A program made the position numbers and the translations under genes. This document shows positions 21,640 through 32,943 of a DNA stretch of 64,000 nucleotides, one piece after another. Position 1 is the stretch's first letter; every line of letters begins with the position of its first letter. Origin of the DNA: Allodiplogaster sudhausi (lineage: Eukaryota > Nematoda > Chromadorea > Rhabditida > Diplogasteridae); contig CALZFC010000001.1 of NCBI GenBank assembly GCA_945643635.1, positions 5,471,501-5,535,500 on the forward strand. The letters are read 5' to 3'. The notes under the pieces are model-generated. The model was not told the DNA's origin, ran no database searches, and worked only from the letters and a program-made list of their open reading frames with translations.

Positions 21640-21798
21640 CATCTGGAGATTAGTGAGATGGAGGGAAAGTGAAAATGCCATGAAGGCAGGCATGTGAGCA
21701 ATTGTGCCTTTGCGGCCAACTTCCCAAATGCAAACATCCTTCAGCTTAAGGCGCGTGTGGAGAGTCTTTCCGAAAAAATTTTTGTCATTTACGGTCAT
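21640..21798 (-). pseudogene. Exon X: unrecognised conserved segment
   Basis: Open reading KTLHTRLKLKDVCIWE then AFSLSLHLTNLQMAN. The same segment, with a mix of silent and replacing changes, lies at 59,660-59,818 on the plus strand next to another K-like exon, so a three-part unit (IR, X, K) was copied. The sequence could be coding, but no splice partner was found. Confidence 0.35.
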
Positions 21799-21799
21799 T

Positions 21800-22200
21800 A
21801 CTCAATAAACTAGGTTACAAAGCGCCTTTATCTGTTGAAATTTATTTTATTTTACCGACATAATTAATTTCTGATTGATGCAATAATTCAGAAAAAGATG
21901 AGCCAAGAATAAAGAGCAGGACGAATAACATTCAAGGCCTTTCAGCATATGATTTTGGCCTCGGACAGAGTAGGCGCATTCTGACGACACGAACATTTTG
22001 GATGGTGCAAACAGAATACCTCTGCAATCTAATTAGCACTAGTTATTTAGCCATTCATGCTTGAAAGACCTTTTTAGTTCGACTATAAATTGGCATATTC
22101 TATGTTAGCGACCCTCTGTACAGAGTGCCATAAGCCTTGGGCTTATATATATTTATCGACATCAAAATAAATTTAATGTGACGACACTTGGAGAAGCAAA
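21800..22200. other. No gene seen
   Basis: AT-rich sequence without supported exons or clear repeats. Confidence 0.5.
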
Positions 22201-22219
22201 ATGCAGTAATTATTAAAAG

Positions 22220-22620
22220 TAATTATTGGGCTGCTCTACGCATTCGCCGGACCCGGCTCCGGCGGCCAGGCCATCCTCGTGGCCGAGCAATTTAAAGAAC
22301 TGTGGCCCAGTTGAACTACTGATGACCGAATTCATGAAGAAATGTGCCTCGCATTATTTCGTATGCGCTACCGAGGCGTTACGTACTCACCTATTGCCGG
22401 GGGCAGGATATTTTCAGCCCCCGGCTACCCCTGGTTGTTGGACGGAGAAATAGGTTACGTTGTTCTGTGGCTGTCACAGATACATACGTGTGCGTTGGCC
22501 AGACCTTCATCACCCGGCAACCGATTCTGGTCGCGGCGAAGACGAACTGCCAGTGGATGCCCCGATGACTCTACGGATGTATTACGACAAAGGCACAATG
22601 TTCCTATTCCAGCTCACATT
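22220..22620 (+). CDS. Unassigned exon-like segments, GC-richer than the surroundings
   Basis: Several open pieces read like protein: GLLYAFAGPGSGGQAILVAE (about 22,229-22,316), then VAVTDTYVCVGQTFITRQPI with ILVAAKTNCQWMPR (about 22,465-22,566). More than one frame is open, and I could not fix splice sites or a family. They lie just upstream of, and in line with, the Cys-loop channel exons, so they could be its 5' exons or the end of another gene. Confidence 0.25.
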
Positions 22621-22744
22621 TATCGGTTGGACAACTGATTATCTCACATGTGTTTTTTTTTATACTTTGCATTTACTTTAGATTTCTACTTAATGACTGG
22701 GCTATAAATGCGCATTCTTCTGTGATTAAGGAGTTGTGTGTAAG

Positions 22745-23857
22745 GCATCCAATCTGCCTTCTTCCTCTTTCAACCTGAATGCCCTCTTCACAACTCTCTT
22801 CGATGGCTACTCCAGGAATGTTCGGCCCGTCCTCAACCGCTCCACGATCACCTATGTTGAGATGTACATGCACAAGACCAGCGTCCTCAGCTTTGTATGT
22901 CTGCACGAGTATAGAATGGAAACAGCTCTCTTTGTGTTGAGGATGAGACGCAGATGATCTTGTCAGTTGCCATCGACTTTGAGTTATATTGGAAAGACGA
23001 GTTGTTAAAATGGAACCGAACGGAATGGGAGGGGTCCCCGGCGAGCATCCTCGTGCAAGACTCCAAGATCTGGAAGCCAAGGCTTTCAATGGCCAATGGG
23101 TACTACGTTGCTTGTGCTCAGCTCGTTTAAAGGAGGGCGATCACTGAAAAATGAAATAAGATTTTACTGCCCTTCGCACTCTCATACACGCGTGCTAGTT
23201 TCGCGCAGCGCGTTTGTACGACTAACGAAATAGCACGCGAGAATGAGAGTGCCTACTTCCAACGTGAACTCGGTAATTCGAACCTGCAATAATTTTTTTT
23301 TTTTCGGTGATCCTTCTCCTTAAGGAAATAAATGGTTCTACTGTTCTACAGAAATACCATTTTAAATGAGCGACCTCAAATATATATGTATGACCATTCT
23401 TCGGCTTACAATTAGAGAGCGTGTGTGAAATAGGAGGGTGGTAAGAAAAAATTGGCCGAGCCATAGTTTTCGGGCTTTAAACTTTGTAGCAAATAGAAAA
23501 AAAAAGTTTCAGACTTTCAGGAAATACGCGTTAGAAAGATGCAAATAGGTTCGTGGTCATAAACCTATATGTTTATAATTCAGTGAACTACTCCATTAAA
23601 GCTCGTTATTTTTAAACAAGCAAATTACCTGCAATATGCACGCTACATACATACATATGTACATACATATCTGCATGTGTATGTTCATATGTATTTCACA
23701 AATTAGGATTTTTCAGGGATCACAGAGTGGTGAATGGCGCTTACTTTCAATCCATGTCCTCTCTAATGATTCAAGCTTCATCCTCTACGAGGTTACGACA
23801 TCCTCTTTCTTGCACCCTCCTGCGTGTGGTGAATACTCCGCAAATGGTCTGATTTAG
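22745..23857 (+). pseudogene. Cys-loop ligand-gated ion channel, extracellular domain exons
   Basis: Exon 22,745-22,894 (50 codons) contains LFDGYSRNVRPV, the usual N-terminal motif of nicotinic/GABA-type subunits. Exon 22,942-23,099 contains DETQMILSVAIDFELYWKDE and, further on, SKIWKPRLSMAN, matching the W-x-D-x-x-L-x-W and I-W-x-P-D region. A segment from 23,717 contains SGEWRLLSI, like the loop before TM1. The exon with the signature Cys-x13-Cys loop should lie between 23,100 and 23,716 and was not found; a hairpin repeat occupies part of that interval. No TM exons follow. The gene is probably broken, although its partner copy would lie beyond base 64,000. Confidence 0.55.
23176..23252. 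repeat. Imperfect hairpin element in the channel gene
   Basis: A 28-nt stem starting GCACTCTCATACACGCGTGC is mirrored at 23,226-23,252 around a loop of about 22 nt. A related sequence (GAATGAGAGTGCCTGCTTCC) recurs at about 42,530 and in the right arm, so this is a small repeat family. Confidence 0.5.
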
Positions 23858-24180
23858 ATGAAGTTGAAGAGGCTCTCCAATTTCTACGTCAATAGTCTAA
23901 TGATTCCAACATTCATTCTTTGCATTTTATGCATCTTTGGTCTTTTTTCTCCGAAAACGAACACTGGAATTCGAATGTCAATGGTTTGTATTTTCAATGT
24001 TAAAATAGTGTAACTTAAGTAATTAATCACAATGCAATTCAGTTCGTCCTCTCTGTCACAGTCCTGTTTTATATGTTTCAAGTCTTGAGCTTGGTCTCAA
24101 CGAATCTTACACGAACAAACTACCTTCCGGATCTGGGCAAGCCTCTGCTTATTTAAGTCCGAATTTCAGTTGTAACATGA

Positions 24181-24600
24181 ATGTGCCTTTCAGCGAAGTT
24201 CATCTTCATTGAATTCTTGATTTGTTGCCTCGCAACTCTCGCCGCTGCAGGTTCATCATCGCAAAACGGTTCCAATGGAAATAACTTTTTCGTTTTGTAT
24301 GGAATCAGTGCATTTACATAGATTGGACGGAGCTGGCCCAGTAGACTATTTTCGAGAGCGTTCTGTCTCTCACGACGTCCAACGTTGTCCGTTTCACTTT
24401 TTTTTCTGTTTAAAATTCCATGGTCATGAATTCTCTAGGTTATAGATTCCTAGTGGTTATTTTCAGGCATTCTTCTCTATCGCTGCAATTCGCCTCCGAC
24501 GAAACTGAGACCATTTCAACTGAGCTTGACTCCATCAGAGATCTGTACAAGAGAGTTCCGAGGTATTCAGTGTTCTTGGCTTCCGAAATGTGTTCATTGA
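24181..24600 (+). CDS. Putative small secreted cysteine-rich peptide (left copy, open)
   Basis: Exon 24,181-24,250 encodes MCLSAKFIFIEFLICCLATL then AAAG, a good signal peptide, and ends in phase 1 before GTTCATC. A TTTCAG acceptor then opens 24,467-24,600 in matching phase: ILLYRCNSPPTKLRPF and later ICTREFRG, IQCSWLPKCVH, stop. The predicted product has 67 residues and four cysteines after cleavage. The family is unknown. A long open frame exists on the opposite strand over exon two, so the coding strand is not certain. The right-arm copy has a stop codon at the same place. Confidence 0.35.
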
Positions 24601-24619
24601 ACTCTGTGTCCAGTTCTTC

Positions 24620-25420
24620 TATGCGGAATGAGATTCGAGCTAGTATATAATTACAGTGATTTACCGCCAAAAATGACGCAGCGCGCAATATTCCAATCTA
24701 TACGCAATTCGAGCACGTTGAGAAGAAAACTATATGAAAAGATATTATGTGCGCGCTGACTGGAACATTTCGGCCATTTTGGATGAACATCACTGTAAAT
24801 GCAGAAGTTACTGTATGCTGCTTCGCACTGCAGAACATCAACGGCGGCCATAATACGCAAGAGGGAGGAGGACCGTCGTCTTCTGCAGTGGACGATTGTA
24901 TTTGATAATCTTGATATATTCAATCTTCTTATCTTTCTCATTGGCAACACAATCGTATTCGTTGTATTTTTCAGCAATTAATCTTCTTCTTCTTCTTGTA
25001 TTTATATTGTGCTGACTGTGTTTGCTAGTTATTCTAGAAAGCGTTTTGTAAATAGTCCATAATTACCAGAATACATAATTATGTACTTGTATTTTTGAAT
25101 TGCCATAATCACTTCCACTTGTCGATACTGTGTTTTCAATGCTACATATGTATTTAACGCTGAAAATATTCTGACGAGACAACAACATCTAGATTAGATG
25201 ATTCTTCAGCTTCATCGACGCCCACAATGACGTTTGCAAAAATGTAGACATATTTTTGTCACGTTTCTGTTAATGTTTAGTGTGTTTAGTGCACAATAAG
25301 CTTTTTTCAAAGTGACAACAATGTGTAAAGTTTTATCTTCCCTAAAACACCTTATTCTGGTTTTAGTAACATTAATTTTTTTTCAAGCCTCCTTTCAAGC
25401 TCGTCGCCTAGTGATGACGA
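24620..25420. other. Flank between the peptide gene and the foldback element
   Basis: A minus-strand open frame (24,651-24,977) exists without splice support. Positions about 25,116-25,463 are absent from the right arm, where the flank runs directly into the truncated foldback element. Confidence 0.5.
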
Positions 25421-25423
25421 TCT

Positions 25424-26897
25424 ACATATATGACGGTGAAAACTAAAAAAAACGGTCGTTTTTGCGTTTTCGAGAGATTTGTGTCATGTGTGTAGAAAAG
25501 TACATGTACCAACCAGCTTATTTTTTTGAGCAGCTTTATTCACGTACAAATATGCGCAAAAATACATGTACTAACATGCGCATAAATCATTTTGGAAAAT
25601 GAGCATGAAAGTACGCGTATAAATATGTATAGGAATCAGACTGAAAAATGGGCAGAAAAGTACGTGTACTAAGGTGCTGAAAACTCATCAAGAAAAATGA
25701 GCACGAATATACGCGCACAAAAGTGTGCAGAAAATCTGGGCCAGAAAGTACGCTTACAAAACTTCACAAAAAAATTGAGCACAAAAATACATGTAGAAAA
25801 GTGCTCAAAAATGAAATACGACTAGCAGGAAAAAACCTGTTAATTACAGGAGTAAATTAATGCTTAAACGATTAAAAAATACAATTAACTATCCTACCTA
25901 TCTAGGAAAACAAAAAATATTCAACTAATATGTTTAGAAAGTAAAAATCACAATATCGGTCATTTTCAAACCCCAACTAACAAAATGCCAACGTCAAGTC
26001 CTACACTGGCAAGAATAAATAAACTAAAACATTAGAAACGCAATAGAACATAAAATAGCTTTAAAATATAATATGGAGCAATGAAAGGATGTCGAAACAT
26101 GTTTTCGAAAAGGGCCATCTAAAACGAGCAGCAAACGCGCGAGAAACTGAAACTGCGCACGAAACGTGCTTTGCACGCAACGCAGCTAGCAGGCCGTTTT
26201 CGAAAACATGTTTCGACATCCTTGCTTCCCTCCATAGTAGTTTTCAAGTTATTTTTGTTTTTGTTTTCCTTTTCTAATGTTTTTATTTATACGCCTTTGC
26301 CATTATTGGGTGGGCCGTTGTCATTTTATTTGTTGGGGTGTTGAACATGGCCGATATTGTGATTTTTACTTTATAAACTTATTTGTTAAACAAGTTTTGT
26401 TGTTTTTCTAGATAGGTAGAATATTTATTTGTTTTTTACTCGTAAAAGCATTAATTCACTCCTGGAATTAAGAGGTTTTTTCGCCATTCGTATTTCATTT
26501 TTGAGCACTTTTGTACATGTATTTTGTGTTCAATTTTTTGAGCAGTTTTGTACGCGTACATTCTGGCCCAGATTTTCCGTACACTTTTGTATGCGTATAT
26601 TTGTGCCCACTTTCTTCTATTGTTTTTGAGTACTTTAGTACATGTACATTTCTACTAATTTTTGACTCCGTTTTATGAACAAATTTGTACGTGTATATTT
26701 TTGCTCAATTCTCAAACTGATTTTGATCAGTTTAAAACATGTACATTTCTACTAATTTTTCACTCGAATTTCTGCACACTTTTGTACGTGGATAAAGATG
26801 CCCAGAAAAATATGCAGTTTAGTAAGCCTACACATGACACAAATCACTCGAAAACGCAAAAGCGACCGTTTTTTTTAGTTGGCACCGTCATATATGT
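25424..26897. mobile_element. Foldback element with minisatellite arms (complete copy)
   Basis: Ends ACATATATGACGGTG and its complement. Each arm of about 0.65 kb is built of diverged units of about 36-40 bp with the core TACATGTAC/TACGCGTAC followed by AAAAGTG. The arms meet at an inner inverted repeat (GGATGTCGAAACATGTTTTC at 26,087 and mirrored to 26,221). This is the organisation of Drosophila FB elements, but no relationship is claimed. ORFs across the arms are by-products of the repeat. Confidence 0.65.
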
Positions 26898-26899
26898 AT

Positions 26900-27600
26900 G
26901 TTGCCCCTTTAAGACTTACTGATCTATTTTAGCGAATGGGCCAAGTACTGCCGATTTAATGGATTGCATGGTTATCATGATGCGCTTCATTCAATCTATA
27001 CAAGTAAGAAAAAAGTAAGCGACTTTGCCTCTCATTGCGAGTCACAATGTGCTAGTGTATGATTTGGTTCGTTGTAAAGTCCACACATTATAGCAGAAAG
27101 TTAGCTTGTGGAGGAGTGTTCACCATATTCGGATGGTTCAAGAATTGCCTACTTCTCCAGGCGTTTTTCTTTAGCTTCTAAAATATGAAGCAAAGAAGGA
27201 GAGGAAAAGAAAAGAAGTAATTGCGGGGGGGGGGGAGGGGAACAGGGCAAGCGGTGTAGTGTGTTTCTTTTATGTGAGAGGACATCATCATGTTTCCTAG
27301 TTACAACCCACTCCCTCCTACCTTTGCGTGCAAGAATGGCCACTTGAAAGTAAATTGACTACGTCAGATGTCAACTGAGGTCTATTCTTTGCTTTTGCTA
27401 AGGAAAAACATTGGAAAAGAGAGCTCACCCCAGAGAGACATCCATAAGGATACATTTGCTATGCTATTACCAGGGATGTCCAAAAACAGGCCCGGGCCGG
27501 GCCGGGCCCGCTATCCTCGTTATTGGCGAGGATGCGTTTTTCCCTCTTGGTACCAAGATCCTCGACGGGGCTGCATATATTACATACAGTAAAAAAAATT
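26900..27600. other. No gene seen; G run and GC-rich terminus
   Basis: Contains a G run at 27,224-27,240 and, at 27,473, CAGGGATGTCCAAAAACAG followed by alternating GGGCC/GGCCC. The latter resembles the ends of hAT-type elements. No coding support. Confidence 0.45.
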
Positions 27601-27872
27601 CTTGTTAGCAAACTTTTTAGGCATAAGTGGCCGGCCAAGACTCAATTTAACATGAAATTGTTGACGAAATTGACAGCACCTAGTCAGCAGACTAACATAT
27701 GTAAGTGGTTTGTGAGCCTTATAAACTTTTATTTTGTAAACAGCTAGTAAAAACATGATCTACTTATTATAGTTTATTATATTCTGTTGCTAACTAAAAT
27801 ATACTTCAGCTAATAAATTTTTATTTATTTAATTCTTTTCACAAGTAAAATTATATAGCAAATAAATTGCAG

Positions 27873-27963
27873 GAGTCGCCCACTCGGCAAGGATGTCCTT
27901 TCTATTGGATTCTCTGCTGCAACTCACATTCTTTATTCTTCTTAATTTTTTGCGCACCATGTA
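27873..27963 (+). pseudogene. K-family second-exon fragment (K4, left arm)
   Basis: After AAATTGCAG it reads RMSFLLDSLLQLTFFILL and stops at TAA. It lacks the usual donor and the next membrane exon. Mirrored at 60,165-60,255. Confidence 0.5.
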
Positions 27964-28310
27964 AATATGTGCAAATTAAGTTACTTTGATGCTAATTGCA
28001 GGGGTTTAAGTCCCAAAAATACCTTTAAGGGTCTGAAATTTGGTACCTGACTAGATGAAAATTCCCTGAAGTCCAAAGAAATAAATTACCCTGTCGAGAG
28101 CGCCTAAATATAGCAACCCAAACAATTTCATAAACTCTTATTGAAAAAAATATGACTTTTTATTGCCCGATACTAAGAATAGTATCTATATAAAAGAAAG
28201 AGTTTATTAGCTAAACATTATTATTGCAAAAAAAACATTTTTCAATGCAAATGTCTTCTTTTTCAATTTTTTTCTTTAATGAATAACCTAACATGCGAAA
28301 TGCGAAAAAA

Positions 28311-31300
28311 AATGCGAGCACTTTCCCCAAGTCGAGCCTTCCATCAATTGTCCAGTGCCGGGATGGTGCAATGAGGATAGTCGAATTTGTCTAAAAAATT
28401 TCAATTTTTCATTGGCAGCAATTTTCTATGTTTCCAGTATTTATACATACATACATATATGTGTGAATTTATACATGCATACTAACAAACGTTCCTGCAA
28501 CGCTTCTTTCATCAGCCAAAGAGAGTTGCTTCTTTAGTTAGTCGGCTTTATGGCAAAGGCGGCAAACCTGACGCTCGTGCCGAGTGTCGTGGACACTGGC
28601 TACGATCTGGTCTTTGATTGGGGCACTTTGTAGCCGGTACTTTTACATTATATTACTTTATTATTCCATATTATTAATAATTATATATTGATAACACTTA
28701 GCAAAGTTGCATCTCGAACCGGTGTTTAGAACGGCACGTGGACGGGCGCTCTTTCGGGAGTCGCGGCGGGCACAATTGACGCCGTCTGCCTCTTTTATCA
28801 GCATCAGGAAGATCGAGAGCGCCACTTCTTATACTCGACCCAGCTGCATATGGTCCGTGAGAAAGCGTGCAAAGTACCAAGCCATTCTACATATCTACCT
28901 GATACATATTACCATTAAAATTCAAATGAGGCTTGAACCCGAAAACTCCAGACTTCTCCGATGCATATTAATTCCATTTCTCTAATATCAGGGATCAAGT
29001 GAGACTAGTGAAAATAATAGACTAGTCCAACTAGATCAGCAATTCCCTTGTGTCAAGGATTTCAAACGACATGTTTACAAATTTCTTGCACATTTGACGT
29101 TCATGCTTCGGTATTATTTTAGTTTACGATGATCACATTCATTACGTATGTACATTAACTAAAAATGGAAAAACCTTAGCAACACTGGTGTTGAATTGCT
29201 AATTACTAGAATCATAAGAAAAACTGGTAATTCTGAGGCGTTCAAAGCGACTGGTTGGACGGTGATTCTCCGGGATGACACATTTCAGTTTCAGAGATTA
29301 TCCGATGAAATTATTTGAGCACAAAACGTAAGACAAAAAATAATATGTGTTTTACATTATTCGCCTTATTGTTTTCATGGTGAAAAAATTGTTTTAGTCA
29401 AAGTTTATGCTCATGGCTCGTTACAAGCATGACGTGAGGAAGCAGACGCTCGAGGCAGTTATAATGGTGAGAGGGAGACGTGAAGTAACGAGAGAAGCAG
29501 ACTGTGAGAGTATGTGAAAGCAGGCGATAACGGAGAAATCGAGAATTCTGAGTTAAAATGATTAGGTGTGCAGTTTTGAGTTGTTTCTGAGATGGAATTA
29601 AAATAAAACTTTATATTCTAGGTATTTTCGCTAGATGTTTGGCTATCCATCATCTGCATTCTGTTGGCGCACACTCTTTCACTAACGCTCGTTCATCACC
29701 GGAGAGTTGAAGCATCACTCACAACGATGGTATTTATTACATATGATTGAACAATTATCTTTATTCATATTTACATATGAATATAGATTATTACCAAGTA
29801 ACCCGGTTGACAGCTATCGCGGGGTGCGTGGGCGACGCTCAGGCAGCAATTGGGCAAGGCTGACTACTACGAGTCTTACGTCGAGCCCGGAAATACAGGT
29901 GGAATTGGAGGCAAAAGTAAAGTCTTGGATAGTAATTAGCACACACACACACAAACAAGCCCACATTCTCGGTCGACCTATGGACTTACAGGAAGCCTTC
30001 TGAACGTGTTGTTCTCGCTGTTGTTCGCTGTCATTCTTGCGAGTCTAATAGCCGGCCACACGGTCGCCTCGCTCGTCTCCGTGCAGTCCTGGCAACCCTT
30101 CAATACACTCGACGAGGCTGTCGCACTCATTGACTCTGGCCATTACACAGTCGTTACATCTACATTTGATCTGCCAGTTAAGTGAGGGTTTGAATTGCTG
30201 CCTTTACCAGAAGGAACTCTCATTCTTGATACATGTATGTACATACATTTGTACATATGTAGCAAGCCAGCGTTCAATGCCTTTGAAGCTCTTCTTTCCA
30301 GGTTTTCAAGGTACATGAAGACATCGTCTGATCCACACCTTGTAAAACTTAATCGAGCGCTCAAAGAGCATCCGCCCGTGCGTTCTTTGGCATTGTCTAA
30401 CTTGGCCCATCATTGTCTAGTCTTACTAGAAATTTCCAACCGGCTACTGCAATCACCAGTTGCTTTAAGCGCGCCGAACGGACAATCGAAGTTATGCTCG
30501 ATCTTCTCGAGACCGGAGGCTACATCTACGGAACACAACTTGATACAAGCGGCTATTTTACGGCGCTCGACAGATGCAACCTTTTTATGCTAGACGCAGG
30601 TTGTTTTTGTTTTGTTTTCTACTGTTATTCTATGCATAACCAATAAAAAAATTAACGTAAAGAAGAGAATCAGAGAGTGCTGTAAGATTTGTTCAAATCC
30701 GACCCGCTCACATTCGTTAAAGAGCTCCTTTAGTTGATATGTATTGATTGATCCGCCTAATTTTTACCTCGTTAAATGTATGCATTTATGAATTGAAACG
30801 TATTGAGGTCTTCCATCCCTTTCGGCTCATCTGCTCTTCTCGAAAAGTTCTCGGAAGGTCTTTGAACGATTCGACGCGCAGCTCCGACTTCACGACGACT
30901 TTCTGAGATATCTCTTCGAAAAGTACACGCGTGCTCGGCCTTTCGGTCGTGCCCATTTCAATAATTACACCGAACAACCACGAAACGACTCTACACAACG
31001 CGCCGTTGGTATGAACACTTTTATGTATTTAAAGCTTTTTTCCAATATCCATATCAGCATTACACTGCCATTGATTAATAAGGTATGTACATACATACAT
31101 AAGTATATCAGTTCTGTCCTTCCGAGAGAGGGGGCAGAGAGTAAGTAGCACGTGGAAGACGGGAAGAGGCGGAAAAACTTTATTAGAGAAAAGGAGAAGA
31201 CCGCCGCTTACGAAGAGAGAGAAAGCATGAAAATGATGTGAGCATGCCGGGTAGAGACTTGTATGCATAAATGGCGAGAGTCAAGTATGCACACCTATGC

Positions 31301-31677
31301 TATGTAAATTCTAACAATACCACGTGGCGCATGACAGTAAGACTCACAGAGTCAATATCAACCAAATGCACATATGTATGTATGTATGTAGTATGTAGCA
31401 AAATTACGTGTAGAAATTCACTAACGTGTTTCGTTCGTCTTCTCCATCAGCTACGTAGCGAGCGACTTACATATAGTATGTACATATGTAATTATAACCA
31501 TAAATGTTTTATCATTACGAGAACAACACATTATATACAATTCATGTTCTTTCAATTATAGATATTGTCTCCGTCTCTGGCCTCTTCATTCCACTGGCGG
31601 CCGGCCTCTTTAGTGGTCTTCTCACTCTGGCAGTGGAATTCATTTACGCGAGACGCGTTCGCATCAATCGAAACTAG
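28311..31677 (+). pseudogene. IR-1: ionotropic receptor-like channel, left arm, 5' truncated
   Basis: Exons: S1 remnant ending 28,375 (PVPGWCNE), 28,538-28,636, 28,730-28,852 (GALSGVAAGTIDAVCLF), 29,398-29,466 (RYKHDVRKQTLEAVIM), TM1 29,622-29,729 (LDVWLSIICILLAHTL), loop 29,814-29,916, pore/TM2/S2 29,992-30,181 (LLNVLFSLLFAVILASL), 30,302-30,377, 30,460-30,599, 30,808-31,008 and TM3 31,562-31,677 (GLFSGLLTLAVEFIYARR), ending in TAG. Phases match IR-3 except in the 30,460 exon, which is one base out. Further defects: the first S1 exon is cut off at about 28,311; its donor is GA instead of GT; TAG lies in frame at 28,631. As a family member it would gate cations on ligand binding, but this copy looks non-functional. 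Confidence 0.72.
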
Positions 31678-31679
31678 GG

Positions 31680-32600
31680 CCCTTTGAATATCTCATTTCG
31701 ACTACCAATGAAAAAAGGGATTCTTCTTCAATCGGCAGTATCTTCAGTATGTGGCAAAAACAATGTTTCGTTGAGAAGGTTTTTTTTTATATCTAAATTC
31801 TAATTTTTTTCTAGATTATTGCATGTAGGTAAATGTACAAATCACCTTTTGCATTTCGTATCTCGTTGAACTTGTCTGAAATAAAAAAAATGGAATGCAC
31901 ATGCATGTAGATACATACAAACTACATATGTACATATGTATGTATGTCCATGCATTCGAATTTAAAGGATGAGAGCAAATGTGGGGAATGCCCAAACCAT
32001 AGTTCCTGCTCTTAGCTACGCTCAACAGGCCTCGTGACGAGTCAAACTTCTCAAATTTACCTCCTTTTTTGTCGATTTACTTCCTCATGGCTCAAGTAGA
32101 GTGCACTTTCTTAACGCTCGCGGGTGATTCTTGTCGGACGCTGTTGTTACCTTAAAGAACCAATTTCTCGTAACAAGCCTTTTTTCCTTTACTTTACACA
32201 TGGACAAACATGAAGATAGAAGAGACGTGGACGAAGGCGATTTGTGATTCCTTCCCCCCCCCACCCCTTTTTGTCATCCAAACGTCATCAAGCACTTCAG
32301 CGATACTTGAGCTCGAATAGGAATATGACCAAATTTGAATGCGGATTCAATACACAACGGCTCACTCTCCTGTGTAGCTCTTTCTTGCATTTCATTTCCT
32401 TTTCTTCTATTTCTAGTATGTCTGTGAGAAAAAAGGGTTCTTTTTCGTGAAGAAAGGTGTTGCATTAATGCGAAATGAATTTTTCATCGTTTCCTTGCAA
32501 CTTTCAACCTTTTACAAACAGAATCCAAAGAAATAAAGAAGATTTTGCTCGAAGGGGCACCGCTTTCCTCGCCGAAGTCGCATGAATACAGGCTTCTGAA
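31680..32600. other. Region between IR-1 and the IR-5 exon
   Basis: No exon is firmly supported. A short start MAQVECTFLTLA at about 32,087-32,122 ends at a GT and might be a first exon of IR-5. Otherwise AT-rich with TACATATGTACATATGTA repeats. Confidence 0.35.
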
Positions 32601-32624
32601 ATGCATTACGAATCGTTCTGACCG

Positions 32625-32750
32625 GTGAGGACAAACAAAATTCTTTGTATCGGCTTCACTTATCATATTGCCGAGTCGAATCAACTTTGTGATGACTTTA
32701 CTCTGCACGAGCCGTCGATTGATTACCCGGAACCTGGTTGGAGCAATAAG
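32625..32750 (+). pseudogene. IR-5: isolated S1 exon of another ionotropic receptor (left arm)
   Basis: Reads CIGFTYHIAESNQL then HEPSIDYPEPGWSNK, matching the first S1 exon of IR-2 and IR-3. The donor position has AT instead of GT after AATAAG, and no further IR exons follow. It shows that the IR cluster was a tandem array before the palindrome formed. Mirrored in the right arm at about 55,036-55,161. Confidence 0.6.
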
Positions 32751-32943
32751 ATGAGAACAGGCTCGACTGGTTATCGCAATTTTTTAAAACCCACTTTCCA
32801 TGAGTAAATATCAAAGCAAATTTCATACGAAATACAAATATGTTTGTAACTTCAAATAAACAATTATTATAGGAGACGAGAAAAATGATCAAATTGAGAT
32901 ATTATGATGAAATATGAAATTGTCTACAAGGTTTAGCTTCATT

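Noticed and set aside
26429..26922. Phe/Leu-rich frames
   Set aside because: Products of the 36-40 bp minisatellite units, not protein genes.
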